Below the pieces are notes generated by a model. It made no database searches and was not told where the DNA came from. It saw only the letters and a program-made list of their open reading frames with translations. Positions 41,721 to 50,291 of a DNA stretch of 64,000 nt are shown piece by piece (positions within the stretch are counted from its first letter, which is position 1; every line of letters starts with the position of its first letter). The stretch spans positions 62,001 to 126,000 of the forward strand of contig NZ_JAZGJP010000001.1 of NCBI RefSeq assembly GCF_036408795.1. The letters run 5' to 3'. This DNA is from Olsenella_L kribbiana (GTDB lineage: Bacteria > Actinomycetota > Coriobacteriia > Coriobacteriales > Atopobiaceae). A program made the position numbers and the translations under genes.

Positions 41721-44153
41721 CTAGCGGTCGGGCTCTCCTTCGAGCGAGCGGCTGATATCGAGCACGACGTCGTCGCCTGAAAGCATCGCAAGCACATCGA
41801 CGAAGTTCTTCGCGACGGGGAAGACCTCGGCATCGAAGGCAGCGCGCATCGCAAGGACGAAGGCTTCCGAGACTTCCTCGGTTGGCGCTGCCGGCACATT
41901 GTGGGAGGCGAGCACGTAGTCCACGTCCTCGTCGGTCTCCATCTTTGCCATCTCTGTCGGCTTCTTCTGGGAGAGCGAGTTCAGGTTCATGACGGCCATG
42001 AGGTAGGAGGAGGAGACGAAGCGCGTGCACCTGCGCCACGAGGCGGCAGAGGCCATCTCATCTCCGATCTGCTCGAAGATCTGGGCAAGCGCTGCATAGG
42101 CATTGCCAAGCGTCTCGGGGTCGTAGGCGTGCTCGAGAAGAAGGATGAGCGTCTCTTTCGCTCCTTCGAGGTCGCCCAAGGCGGTCTGTGCCTGCGCATG
42201 GAGGAGATAGGCAGAGGTGTCCATAGGCGCGAGCACTATCATCGATGCGCTCTGGCGCCTTGCCTCCTCTGCCTCGCCTCCGGCAAGCGCTGCCTGCGCA
42301 AGCATGAGGCGCGCCTGGTAGTAGGCATCGGGCACAAGGATGGTCTTCTGCCCCTCGTTTGCCATGAGGCGGTTGAAGAGCGCACGGTCGCAGTAGCTTC
42401 TGAAGAAGCGGTGCACCGAGGTCTCGGTATCCGCGAGGCTGTGTGCGCCCTCATAGTCCCTGAGAGCGTCTCTGAGGATTGCTGCGGCATCTGAGTACTG
42501 CTGCTTGCGTGCCAAGCCTTCAGCACGCTCCACGGCGCGTGTGAGGGCGTCTCCCGAGATGAAGTCATCCTCGATGGAGAGCGCATCTGAAGAATCCAGG
42601 CTTCCATCGATGATGTGGCCCATCGTGCGCTTTGCAGCATCCTGGACGCCTTCGTCCTCCATGTCTTTCGTGACGGAAAGGATGGCATGGACTGCTTCCT
42701 CAGCGGTCGTGCCGAGGTTCCTTCCAATCTTTTCTGCTGCCTGGATCCTGGCCGTGTCCTCGTTGATGGCAAGGCCTGAGACATGGTCGCAGCCGAGCGC
42801 CTTTGCAGAGGCGCCGAAGATCCTTCTCTTCGAGGTGGCGACTGGCTCGTAGCGGAATGCGGGGCAGAAGCGGACGTCCGAAAGAGACAGCTCCTGAGGT
42901 ATCGGATTCAGGGCTTCGGACGGTGCATCCATGTGCGCATCGAACGATGCGAAGACAGCCCAGGGATCCGAGATCTCTTCCATATCGAGGAGAGCAAAGC
43001 GGTTCCTGTCAAAGTGCACCGTATAGAGGCAGCTGCGCTTCGTGCCCGTCGTCTCCATGGCAGAGACGAATACATCCTTTACGGCAGGGGAGCAGCGGAA
43101 GGCGCCTGCGGCAAGAAGAAGACCTACTCTCAGCGCATACTGGCTTGCTTCGCGGGCACGCATGAACTGCGTCGTCGGCACGACCCTGCCGAGGCCATCC
43201 ACCCAGGCGCTCCTCGGGAAGCAGGTGGCAGGCGTCGCTTCGAGCTCGAAGAGCACCCGTCCCTCATGCATGTTCACGCGGTATCCTGCCTCGAGCCTGT
43301 AGGGGAGGCGGAAGCTCTCGAGCTCTGTCGCTATGCCCTTGCGCACTGCCCACTCGCCGTCAGAGAATGGCTCATCGATGGTGGGGAGCTTGTCCGAGAT
43401 GGTCGGGACCTGCGAGGTGATCGAGCGGGCGACGCTCTGGTTCGTGCGGAAGCACTCCCTCTCCGTCAGGGGTGCATCGTCCTTGTGGAATCCTGTTGTG
43501 AAGAGCAGTGCGTTGAGCGCTGCCTCGATGCGAACGAGAGCAAGCTTCGTCCCGAAGGGGACGCGCGGCTGCATGACGCGGAGATAGAAGAGATGGCTCC
43601 TATGGAGCAGCACGGCTGTCGTCTGGGGAAGCTCAATGTCCTTGTCGAAAAGGCCTGCCTCCTCGAGCATGCGGGCATACCAGAGCTCGAGCTCTGTCGG
43701 CGCCTGCGGACGGGTCTGCACCTTCTGCTGCTCGTCTGGCTGGCTCTCGCCGAGGGCGGCGGCCTTCCGGGTCGCGATGTCGCCGACCTGGGCCTTGAGC
43801 TCTGCTATCGCATCTTCTGCTCCAAGAAGCCTCTTGGTGATCGTTTCTGCCGTGAGCGTGGAGAGCGGAGTCGCCGGCGCGCTCGGGGCAGGGGCGGGCA
43901 CCTCTGCCTTGCGTTCGGTATCTGTATGCTGCTCGTCCATGAAATGCTCCTTCGATGTGCACGTGCCTCCTGCATCGCCCTGTGCCATGCCTGCTGCGGC
44001 GGCCCCACAGAGGACAGCTGCTGCAGCTGCCGCTCCTGCGGCAAGCGCAGGAAGCGCGGAGGCAAGCCCTGCCTGGACAAGTATGGTGGCGCAGAGTGCA
44101 AGCACGGCGAAGAGCTGGGCTCTTGCCGCGAGCTTTTGCGTGCGCCTCTCCAT
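41721..44153 (-). CDS. Large TPR-like membrane-anchored protein, unknown function
   Basis: 810-aa protein I do not recognise. Two hydrophobic segments (about 14-35 and 37-57) at the N-terminus form a membrane hairpin, followed by a Pro/Ala linker. Residues about 150-480 form an uncharacterised domain, and about 540-730 contain helix pairs of TPR form (for example AEGLARKQQYSDAAAILRDAL and AYLLHAQAQTALGDLEGAKETL). Both hydrophobic segments together would put the bulk in the cytosol. A second ATG at residue 72 (MDEQHTDTERKAEV), with GAAGGAG upstream, would give a soluble form lacking the hairpin. It diverges from a zinc-sensor-like repressor gene. Confidence 0.72.
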   Translation of the reverse strand: MERRTQKLAARAQLFAVLALCATILVQAGLASALPALAAGAAAAAAVLCGAAAAGMAQGDAGGTCTSKEHFMDEQHTDTERKAEVPAPAPSAPATPLSTLTAETITKRLLGAEDAIAELKAQVGDIATRKAAALGESQPDEQQKVQTRPQAPTELELWYARMLEEAGLFDKDIELPQTTAVLLHRSHLFYLRVMQPRVPFGTKLALVRIEAALNALLFTTGFHKDDAPLTERECFRTNQSVARSITSQVPTISDKLPTIDEPFSDGEWAVRKGIATELESFRLPYRLEAGYRVNMHEGRVLFELEATPATCFPRSAWVDGLGRVVPTTQFMRAREASQYALRVGLLLAAGAFRCSPAVKDVFVSAMETTGTKRSCLYTVHFDRNRFALLDMEEISDPWAVFASFDAHMDAPSEALNPIPQELSLSDVRFCPAFRYEPVATSKRRIFGASAKALGCDHVSGLAINEDTARIQAAEKIGRNLGTTAEEAVHAILSVTKDMEDEGVQDAAKRTMGHIIDGSLDSSDALSIEDDFISGDALTRAVERAEGLARKQQYSDAAAILRDALRDYEGAHSLADTETSVHRFFRSYCDRALFNRLMANEGQKTILVPDAYYQARLMLAQAALAGGEAEEARRQSASMIVLAPMDTSAYLLHAQAQTALGDLEGAKETLILLLEHAYDPETLGNAYAALAQIFEQIGDEMASAASWRRCTRFVSSSYLMAVMNLNSLSQKKPTEMAKMETDEDVDYVLASHNVPAAPTEEVSEAFVLAMRAAFDAEVFPVAKNFVDVLAMLSGDDVVLDISRSLEGEPDR

Positions 44154-44304
44154 CCAGGCCTCCCGTCTCCTTCTGGAGCGCAGAGAATGCAGATGCTTTT
44201 TACCTACCCCACCGTTTGGAATGGCATACGCGGGATGGCATATCGGACCTGAAAACGCCGCAGAGCGTATACTGATTGGAAATATTGAGAAAGAGGGATT
44301 GCTG

Positions 44305-44654
44305 ATGGGCGAAACAGAGAAGCGCTATCTCGAGACGGCGATAGCTGACGACGATATCGTATATGGAGCAACGCAAATCTTCGATGCGCTGTCCGATTTC
44401 ACGCGCTTCCAGATCCTCTGCGCCCTGAGCATCCAGAACCGTTCGGTCGGCGAGCTCCAGGAGTTCTGCCATGTCTCCCAGTCAGCCATCTCGCACCAGC
44501 TGAGGCTTCTCAAGGACCGTGGCATCGTCGCTTCCAAGCGCGATGGGCAGCGGATGGTCTACTCGCTCGACGACGACCATGTGGCAACGCTCATCGAGGT
44601 CGGTCTCGAGCATGCAGGCCATTACCGCTGCGAAGGTGATGGCGGAGAAGACGC

Positions 44655-44658
<4 letters not shown>
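44305..44658 (+). CDS. ArsR/SmtB-family metal-sensing repressor, CzrA-like
   Basis: 117-aa winged-helix repressor. DNA-recognition helix is in HVSQSAISHQLRLLKDRG. The C-terminal helix carries D90, H92, H103 and H106 (LDDDHVATLIEVGLEHAGH), with spacing identical to the alpha-5 zinc/cobalt site of CzrA (D84, H86, H97, H100). It probably releases DNA on binding Zn(II). No metal exporter is next to it; the only divergent gene is the 810-aa TPR-like protein. ATG at 44305 has AGAAAGAGGG. Shares CTAG with the convergent pfk gene. Confidence 0.9.
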
Positions 44659-45899
<1,241 letters not shown>

Positions 45900-45956
45900 G
45901 GTTTGGATCCTTCCTGAGAGTCTGCTCGTGCCTTCATTGTAGCTGAGACAGAGAAC

Positions 45957-45982
45957 GGCTCCCCCGGCATGCCGGAGGAGCC
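45957..45982 (-). terminator. Hairpin after the DUF1015 gene
   Basis: GGCTCC and CCGGC pair with GCCGG and GGAGCC around a tight loop (12 of 13 positions), 24 bp after the DUF1015 stop on the minus strand. It separates the serine operon from pfk; only a short T-rich stretch follows. Confidence 0.7.
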
Positions 45983-46006
45983 GCCAGCGTATCTCTGTTG
46001 GGGCTT

Positions 46007-47290
46007 TTAGGCCTCTCCTGCTTCCTGCTTCATCGCAAGCTCGGGGTCGATGCCGGAAAGCGGGCGGATGAAGAGGCCGCTTCTGAGCTTCGGCTCGAAC
46101 CAAGTCGACTTCGGAGGCATGAGGAGTCCTGCATCGGCCACGCGCATGAGCTCGTCCATGCTCGTGGGGAAGAGCGAGAATGCGCAGCCTGCATCGCCTG
46201 CTGCCTTCGAAAGAGCCTCTGTCCCCTCGATGCCGCCGACGAAGCTGATACGGGGGTCACGGCGCGGGTCTTCGATGTGGAGCACAGGAGAGAGGAACCT
46301 GTCCTGGAGAAGCGAGCAGTCAAGCGAGGCGACAGGGTCCTGCTCCTCCTCTGGGGTGAGGGTGAGCGAGAGCCTATACCAGGAGCCGCCGGCAAAGAGG
46401 GCAAACGTGTGGCGCTCTTCAGGTTCGGGCGCTTCCGTGAAGGGTCCCTCTGCGGCAAAGCCAGCATCCTTTGCAGCGGCGAGGAGCTCGTCTGCCGTGA
46501 GCCCTGCCGTGTCCTCGACGACACGGTTGTAGGCCAGGATCTTGAGTTCGGAGGCCGGGAAGAGGACGGAAAGGACCAAGTTCCAGGGAGCCTTGGAGCT
46601 TGCGTTCGGATGCTCTTCGCGGCGGGCAAGGGCCACCTTCACGGCGCTTGCCGCACGGTGGTGGCCATCTGCGATGTAGGCGCAGGGAATCTGCTCGAGC
46701 ATGGCCTCGATTGCATCGACAGCGTCTTGGCGGGCAACCCTCCAGACGGTCTGGCGCACGCCATATTCGTCCGTGAAGTCATAGAGCGGACGTCCCGACA
46801 TCGCAGCATTCAAGATGATTGCGAGGACCGGATTGTCGCGGTAGGCAAGAAATACCGGACCCGTCTGTGCATCGAGGGCCGCGATGTGGTCGATGCGGTC
46901 CTTCTCCTTGTCGGCACGGGTATTCTCGTGGCGGCGGATCGTGCCATCGACGAAGTCATCGACCGCAGCGGCACAGACGATGCCCGTCTGCGATCGTCCT
47001 GCCTGCTCGAGCCTATAGAGGTAGTAGCACTTCCTGCCATCGGCTACGAGCGTCCCGTCCTCGATGCGCTCGTCCAGGAGCTCCTTGGCCTTTGCATAGA
47101 CCTCAGGGGCATACATGTCCTGGCCGGGCCCGAAGGCGGTCTCGGGACGGTCGATAGCAAGGAAGCTTTTCGGATGCGCCTCGACATAGGCCTTGGCGGA
47201 GGCGCGGTCGAAGACATCGTAGGGAAGGGCTGCAAATGTCGACGCCTTGTCAGGCGCAGGACGAAGGCAGCTCATCGGATAGGCATGCAT
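46007..47290 (-). CDS. DUF1015 family protein of the serine operon
   Basis: 427-aa cytosolic protein of the DUF1015 family. Conserved stretches are ALPYDVFDRASAKAYVEAHP, RIDHIAALDAQTGPVFLAY and the histidine-rich ADGHHRAASA. The last resembles the DGHHR motif of the ParB/sulfiredoxin fold, which in SerK and SbnI gives serine kinase activity. It is the third gene of serC-serA-DUF1015, an order also known in Clostridia. No serB phosphatase is present here, so a role in serine/phosphoserine chemistry is a fair hypothesis, not established. Confidence 0.8.
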   Translation of the reverse strand: MHAYPMSCLRPAPDKASTFAALPYDVFDRASAKAYVEAHPKSFLAIDRPETAFGPGQDMYAPEVYAKAKELLDERIEDGTLVADGRKCYYLYRLEQAGRSQTGIVCAAAVDDFVDGTIRRHENTRADKEKDRIDHIAALDAQTGPVFLAYRDNPVLAIILNAAMSGRPLYDFTDEYGVRQTVWRVARQDAVDAIEAMLEQIPCAYIADGHHRAASAVKVALARREEHPNASSKAPWNLVLSVLFPASELKILAYNRVVEDTAGLTADELLAAAKDAGFAAEGPFTEAPEPEERHTFALFAGGSWYRLSLTLTPEEEQDPVASLDCSLLQDRFLSPVLHIEDPRRDPRISFVGGIEGTEALSKAAGDAGCAFSLFPTSMDELMRVADAGLLMPPKSTWFEPKLRSGLFIRPLSGIDPELAMKQEAGEA

Positions 47291-47308
47291 AGGATGGAAT
47301 CTCCTTCG

Positions 47309-48499
47309 CTAGGCAGTGCGTGCCGGCTTGATGACACGGACACGGTAGATGCCATCGATCTTGGAAAGCTCATCGACAGTGCCCTCATCGAGGGGCACGT
47401 CGGTATCAAGCAGCGTGTAGGCATGCGCTCCCTGTGCTTCGTTTGCCATCCTCTGGATGTTTGCCGTGGCATTGCCGAGGATCGAGGAGATCTTGCCGAT
47501 CATGCCCGGAACGTTCTTGTGCAGAAGGGCGACACGGCCGCCTGCCTTGCAGGGGCCAAGGTCGCAGGCAGGGTAGTTCACGGAGTTCCTGATCGTGCCC
47601 ATCTCGAGGTAGGCCTTCATCTCGCCGACAGCCATGTGCGCGCAGTTCTCTTCGGCCTCGTTCGTGCAGGCGCCCATGTGCGGGGTAATCGTCGTGCGTG
47701 GCATCTTCGTCGTCTTCGGCGTCGCGAAGTCGCAGATGAACTTGCCGAGCTGGCCGGACTCGAGGGCTGCTGCCACGGCGTCCTCGTCGATAATGTCGGC
47801 ACGGGCATAGTTCAGAAGCATCGCAGAAGGTGCGAGGAGCGCCAGCTGCTCGGTCGAGATCATGTGGATTGTGTCTTCCTTCGCGGGCACATGGAGCGTC
47901 AGATATTCGGCGCCACGGCAGAGGTCATCGAGGCTCTCGACGCGCTTGACGGAGCGGTCGAGCTGCCAGGCATGTTCGACGGAAAGATACGGGTCGTAGC
48001 CATAGACATCGGCACCGAGGGCGACAAGGGCATTGGCGACCTTCGAGCCGACAGCGCCGAGTCCCACGACGCCGACCTTCCTGCCCATGAGCTCATGGCC
48101 TACGAAGGCCTTCTTGTTGCGCTCTGCATCCTTCACGATGTTGGGGTCGTCCGTGTGGTCCTCGACCCAGTCGATGGAGCCCTGGGTGTCACGGGAGTTC
48201 ACGAGGATCATGCCGACAACGAGCTCCTTCACGGCGTTCGAGTTGCCGCCGGGGGAGTTGAAGACGACGATGCCGCGCTCAGCGCACTCCTCGAGCGGGA
48301 TGTTGTTGACGCCGGCGCCGGAGCGGGCGACGCAGCGGACCGAAGGCCCGAAGTCGAGGCCGTGGATGTCGGAGGCACGGACCAGGATAGCATCTGCCTT
48401 GTTGATGTCGTCGGTCTTCTCGTAGCCTTCGCCGAGCTCGGCCACGCCGTCTCGGGTGATGTTCTTTGCGATGTTGTCGAGCACCTTTACATAGCGCAT
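47309..48499 (-). CDS. serA: D-3-phosphoglycerate dehydrogenase
   Basis: 396-aa NAD-dependent enzyme starting serine synthesis. Substrate domain with ARSGAGVNNI, Rossmann motif VGLGAVGSKVA followed by the acidic YGYDPYLS, active-site Arg in YARADIIDEDA, Glu in the segment before and His in ITPHMGACTNEAE. A C-terminal ACT domain (from about 320: GRVALLHKNVPGMIGKISSIL) suggests feedback by serine. Length is typical of the short ACT-bearing type. Lies between serC and the DUF1015 gene. Confidence 0.95.
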   Translation of the reverse strand: MRYVKVLDNIAKNITRDGVAELGEGYEKTDDINKADAILVRASDIHGLDFGPSVRCVARSGAGVNNIPLEECAERGIVVFNSPGGNSNAVKELVVGMILVNSRDTQGSIDWVEDHTDDPNIVKDAERNKKAFVGHELMGRKVGVVGLGAVGSKVANALVALGADVYGYDPYLSVEHAWQLDRSVKRVESLDDLCRGAEYLTLHVPAKEDTIHMISTEQLALLAPSAMLLNYARADIIDEDAVAAALESGQLGKFICDFATPKTTKMPRTTITPHMGACTNEAEENCAHMAVGEMKAYLEMGTIRNSVNYPACDLGPCKAGGRVALLHKNVPGMIGKISSILGNATANIQRMANEAQGAHAYTLLDTDVPLDEGTVDELSKIDGIYRVRVIKPARTA

Positions 48500-48536
48500 G
48501 GATGCGTTCCTTTCGAATCTATGAGAAATCAGGCTC

Positions 48537-49622
48537 TTATGCGTTTGCCTGCTCGAAGTCCTTCATGTAGGCGATGAGGGCATCCACTGCCTCAGGAGAG
48601 ACGGCATTGTAGCAGCTTGCGCGCATCCCGCCCAGGATCCTGTGGCCCTTGAGACCGACCATGCCGCGCTCCTTGGCGCCTGCCACGAAGGCCGCATCAA
48701 GCTCCTTGGAGCCGGTCGTGAAGACGGCGTTCGAGATGGAGCGGTCCTCGGGCTTTGCCAGGCCCCTGTATAGCTTGGAGGAGTCGATCTCGTCGTAGAG
48801 CTTGTTCATCTTGGTCCAGTTGCGCTCGCCCATGGCCTCAAGGCCGCCGGTCTTCTCGACCCAGTGGAACACCTTGCCGCAGAGATAGATGCCGAAGGTG
48901 TTCGGCGTATTGAGGAGCGAGTCCTTCTCTGCCTCGACGTGCCAGTCAAGGTACTGCGGGCAGATGTCGGCGCGTGCCGGTGCCTTCTCGAGGAGGTCGT
49001 TCCGGACAATCAGGACCGTGACGCCGGCAGGGCCGCCATTCTTCTGGGCGCCCGCATACAGCATGCCATAGCGGGAGATATCGAGCGGGCAGGAGAGGAA
49101 CATCGACGAGATGTCGGCCACGATATCGACCGAGCCCGTCTCCGGCAGCTCCTTTGTCATCGTTCCATAGACGGTCTCGTTCTGGCAGAGATAGACATAG
49201 TCGAGGCTCTGGTCGACGGGGCCGGAAATCGTTGCGGTATGGTCGAAGTGCGCATCCTCAGAGGAGGCCAGAAGGTCTGCCGTGCCATACTTGGCAGCTT
49301 CCTTGTAGGCCTTCTTCGACCAGTTGCCAGACACGATGTAGCCGGCATGGCCCGTGAACATGAGGTTCATCGGCACGCCTGCGAACTCGAGCGTGGCGCC
49401 GCCCTGCAGGAACAGGATCGAGCAGTTGTCAGGAATGCGATAGAGCTTCTTGAGGGCTGCCTTGGCATCCTGGAGGATCTCTTCGAACTCCGGAGATCGA
49501 TGGCTCATCTCAAGCACGCTCATGCCACTGCCCTGGTAGTCGAGAAGCTCGGACTGGGCTTCCTGGAGCACACTCTCGGGCATTGCTGCCGGACCTGGGT
49601 TGAAGTTGAACACGCGAGCCAT
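48537..49622 (-). CDS. serC: Phosphoserine aminotransferase
   Basis: 361-aa PLP enzyme converting 3-phosphohydroxypyruvate to phosphoserine. N-terminal FNFNPGPAAMPESVLQEAQ, MSHRSPEFEEI, QGGATLEFAGVPMNL, and the PLP lysine in AGAQKNGGPAGVTV are diagnostic. First gene of the serine operon, 37 nt before serA. A hairpin leader ends directly before its ribosome site GGGAG. Confidence 0.96.
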   Translation of the reverse strand: MARVFNFNPGPAAMPESVLQEAQSELLDYQGSGMSVLEMSHRSPEFEEILQDAKAALKKLYRIPDNCSILFLQGGATLEFAGVPMNLMFTGHAGYIVSGNWSKKAYKEAAKYGTADLLASSEDAHFDHTATISGPVDQSLDYVYLCQNETVYGTMTKELPETGSVDIVADISSMFLSCPLDISRYGMLYAGAQKNGGPAGVTVLIVRNDLLEKAPARADICPQYLDWHVEAEKDSLLNTPNTFGIYLCGKVFHWVEKTGGLEAMGERNWTKMNKLYDEIDSSKLYRGLAKPEDRSISNAVFTTGSKELDAAFVAGAKERGMVGLKGHRILGGMRASCYNAVSPEAVDALIAYMKDFEQANA

Positions 49623-49638
49623 CTACATGCTCCCATCG

Positions 49639-49680
49639 TTCGGCACCTGCGCCAAGGCACAGATGCGCCCTCCTGCCGAA
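49639..49680 (-). promoter_or_regulatory. Leader hairpin of serC
   Basis: TTCGGCA (49639-49645) and TGCCGAA (49674-49680) are exact inverted copies; within the loop GCGC pairs again with GCGC. In the transcript the stem ends about 6 bases before the serC ribosome site. May control translation or early termination. Confidence 0.5.
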
Positions 49681-49812
49681 GCAGCGAAGGCGAGATGTAT
49701 AGATGCGAACACTGTAGCTATTCAGTCTGATACAGCTCTGCAAAAAGCCGGAAATTATCTCAACTGTTACCAAGTGCATCCTGCTGGATAGCATACGGCT
49801 GACATTTCTGTG

Positions 49813-49890
49813 GCAGGTTTTTCCTCCATTCCGGCACGCATAGGGGCCGCCTCCGGAAACGGCGAGAAATTGGACGCGCTCTTCGGGTAG
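49813..49890 (+). pseudogene. Possible remnant of a PfkB-type kinase C-terminus
   Basis: A short frame reads VAGFSSIPARIGAASGNGEK then LDALFG and stop. The ending resembles ribokinase C-termini, and 18 bases (TGGACGCGCTCTTCGGGT) are identical to the 3' end of rbsK at 7832-7849. No start or upstream domain remains. May be chance, given shared codon use. Confidence 0.25.
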
Positions 49891-49928
49891 AAAGAATGCA
49901 TATTGGTTGTTCGAGATAAGGAGCTGCC

Positions 49929-50288
49929 ATGTCCGGATTCGATGCATTCGATACTGCGCACAAGATCTTCCTGGCAGGCGTCGGTGCCGTTGCCACCGCA
50001 AGCGACAAGAGCACGGAGATGCTCGACGATCTCATCCGCAAGGGCGAGGAGACCGTGAAGCAGGGCCAGGCCTTGAACGAGGAGCTCAGGCACCGCACGC
50101 GCGACGTCGTGGACGGCGTTTCGGATGGTGCCCTGAAGTCGAAGATCGACTCCATGTCCGATGAGGAGCGCGACGCGTTCGTCCGCAAGGTCCAGGAGAT
50201 GGCAGATGCGGCGAAAGCCTCCCATGTGAAGGTCGACGTCGATGTCGAAGACGCCGAGACCGGGGACGCAGACAGCAAGACGGAGTAG
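49929..50288 (+). CDS. Phasin-like protein
   Basis: 119-aa helical protein. KIFLAGVGAVATASDKSTEML, then KGEETVKQGQALNEELRHRTRD matches the polyhydroxyalkanoate granule-associated (phasin-like) family; the C-terminus is acidic. No PHA synthase is seen. Small proteins of this type precede UbiB-like kinases in several Clostridia, suggesting a membrane or lipid-related partnership rather than PHA storage. Three nt before the UbiB gene, so co-translated. Confidence 0.75.
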   Translation: MSGFDAFDTAHKIFLAGVGAVATASDKSTEMLDDLIRKGEETVKQGQALNEELRHRTRDVVDGVSDGALKSKIDSMSDEERDAFVRKVQEMADAAKASHVKVDVDVEDAETGDADSKTE

Positions 50289-50291
50289 AGC

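Larger units (their letters stand above)
49623..49928. other. 306-bp divergent region between serC and the phasin-like gene
   Basis: Left part: serC ribosome site, leader hairpin (49639-49680) and a candidate minus-strand promoter with TTGCAG near 49741 and TAGCTA 17 bp further on. Right part: a short remnant-like frame (49813-49890) and the SD AAGGAG of the phasin-like gene. No T-box or riboswitch motif was recognised. Confidence 0.5.

Noticed and set aside
45998..48577. Plus-strand open frame of about 860 codons opposite DUF1015 and serA
   Set aside because: Antisense to two confident genes; no start signal or known domain.
49623..49928. T-box or serine riboswitch before serC
   Set aside because: No T-box core in either strand and no known riboswitch signature; only a simple two-stem hairpin is present.
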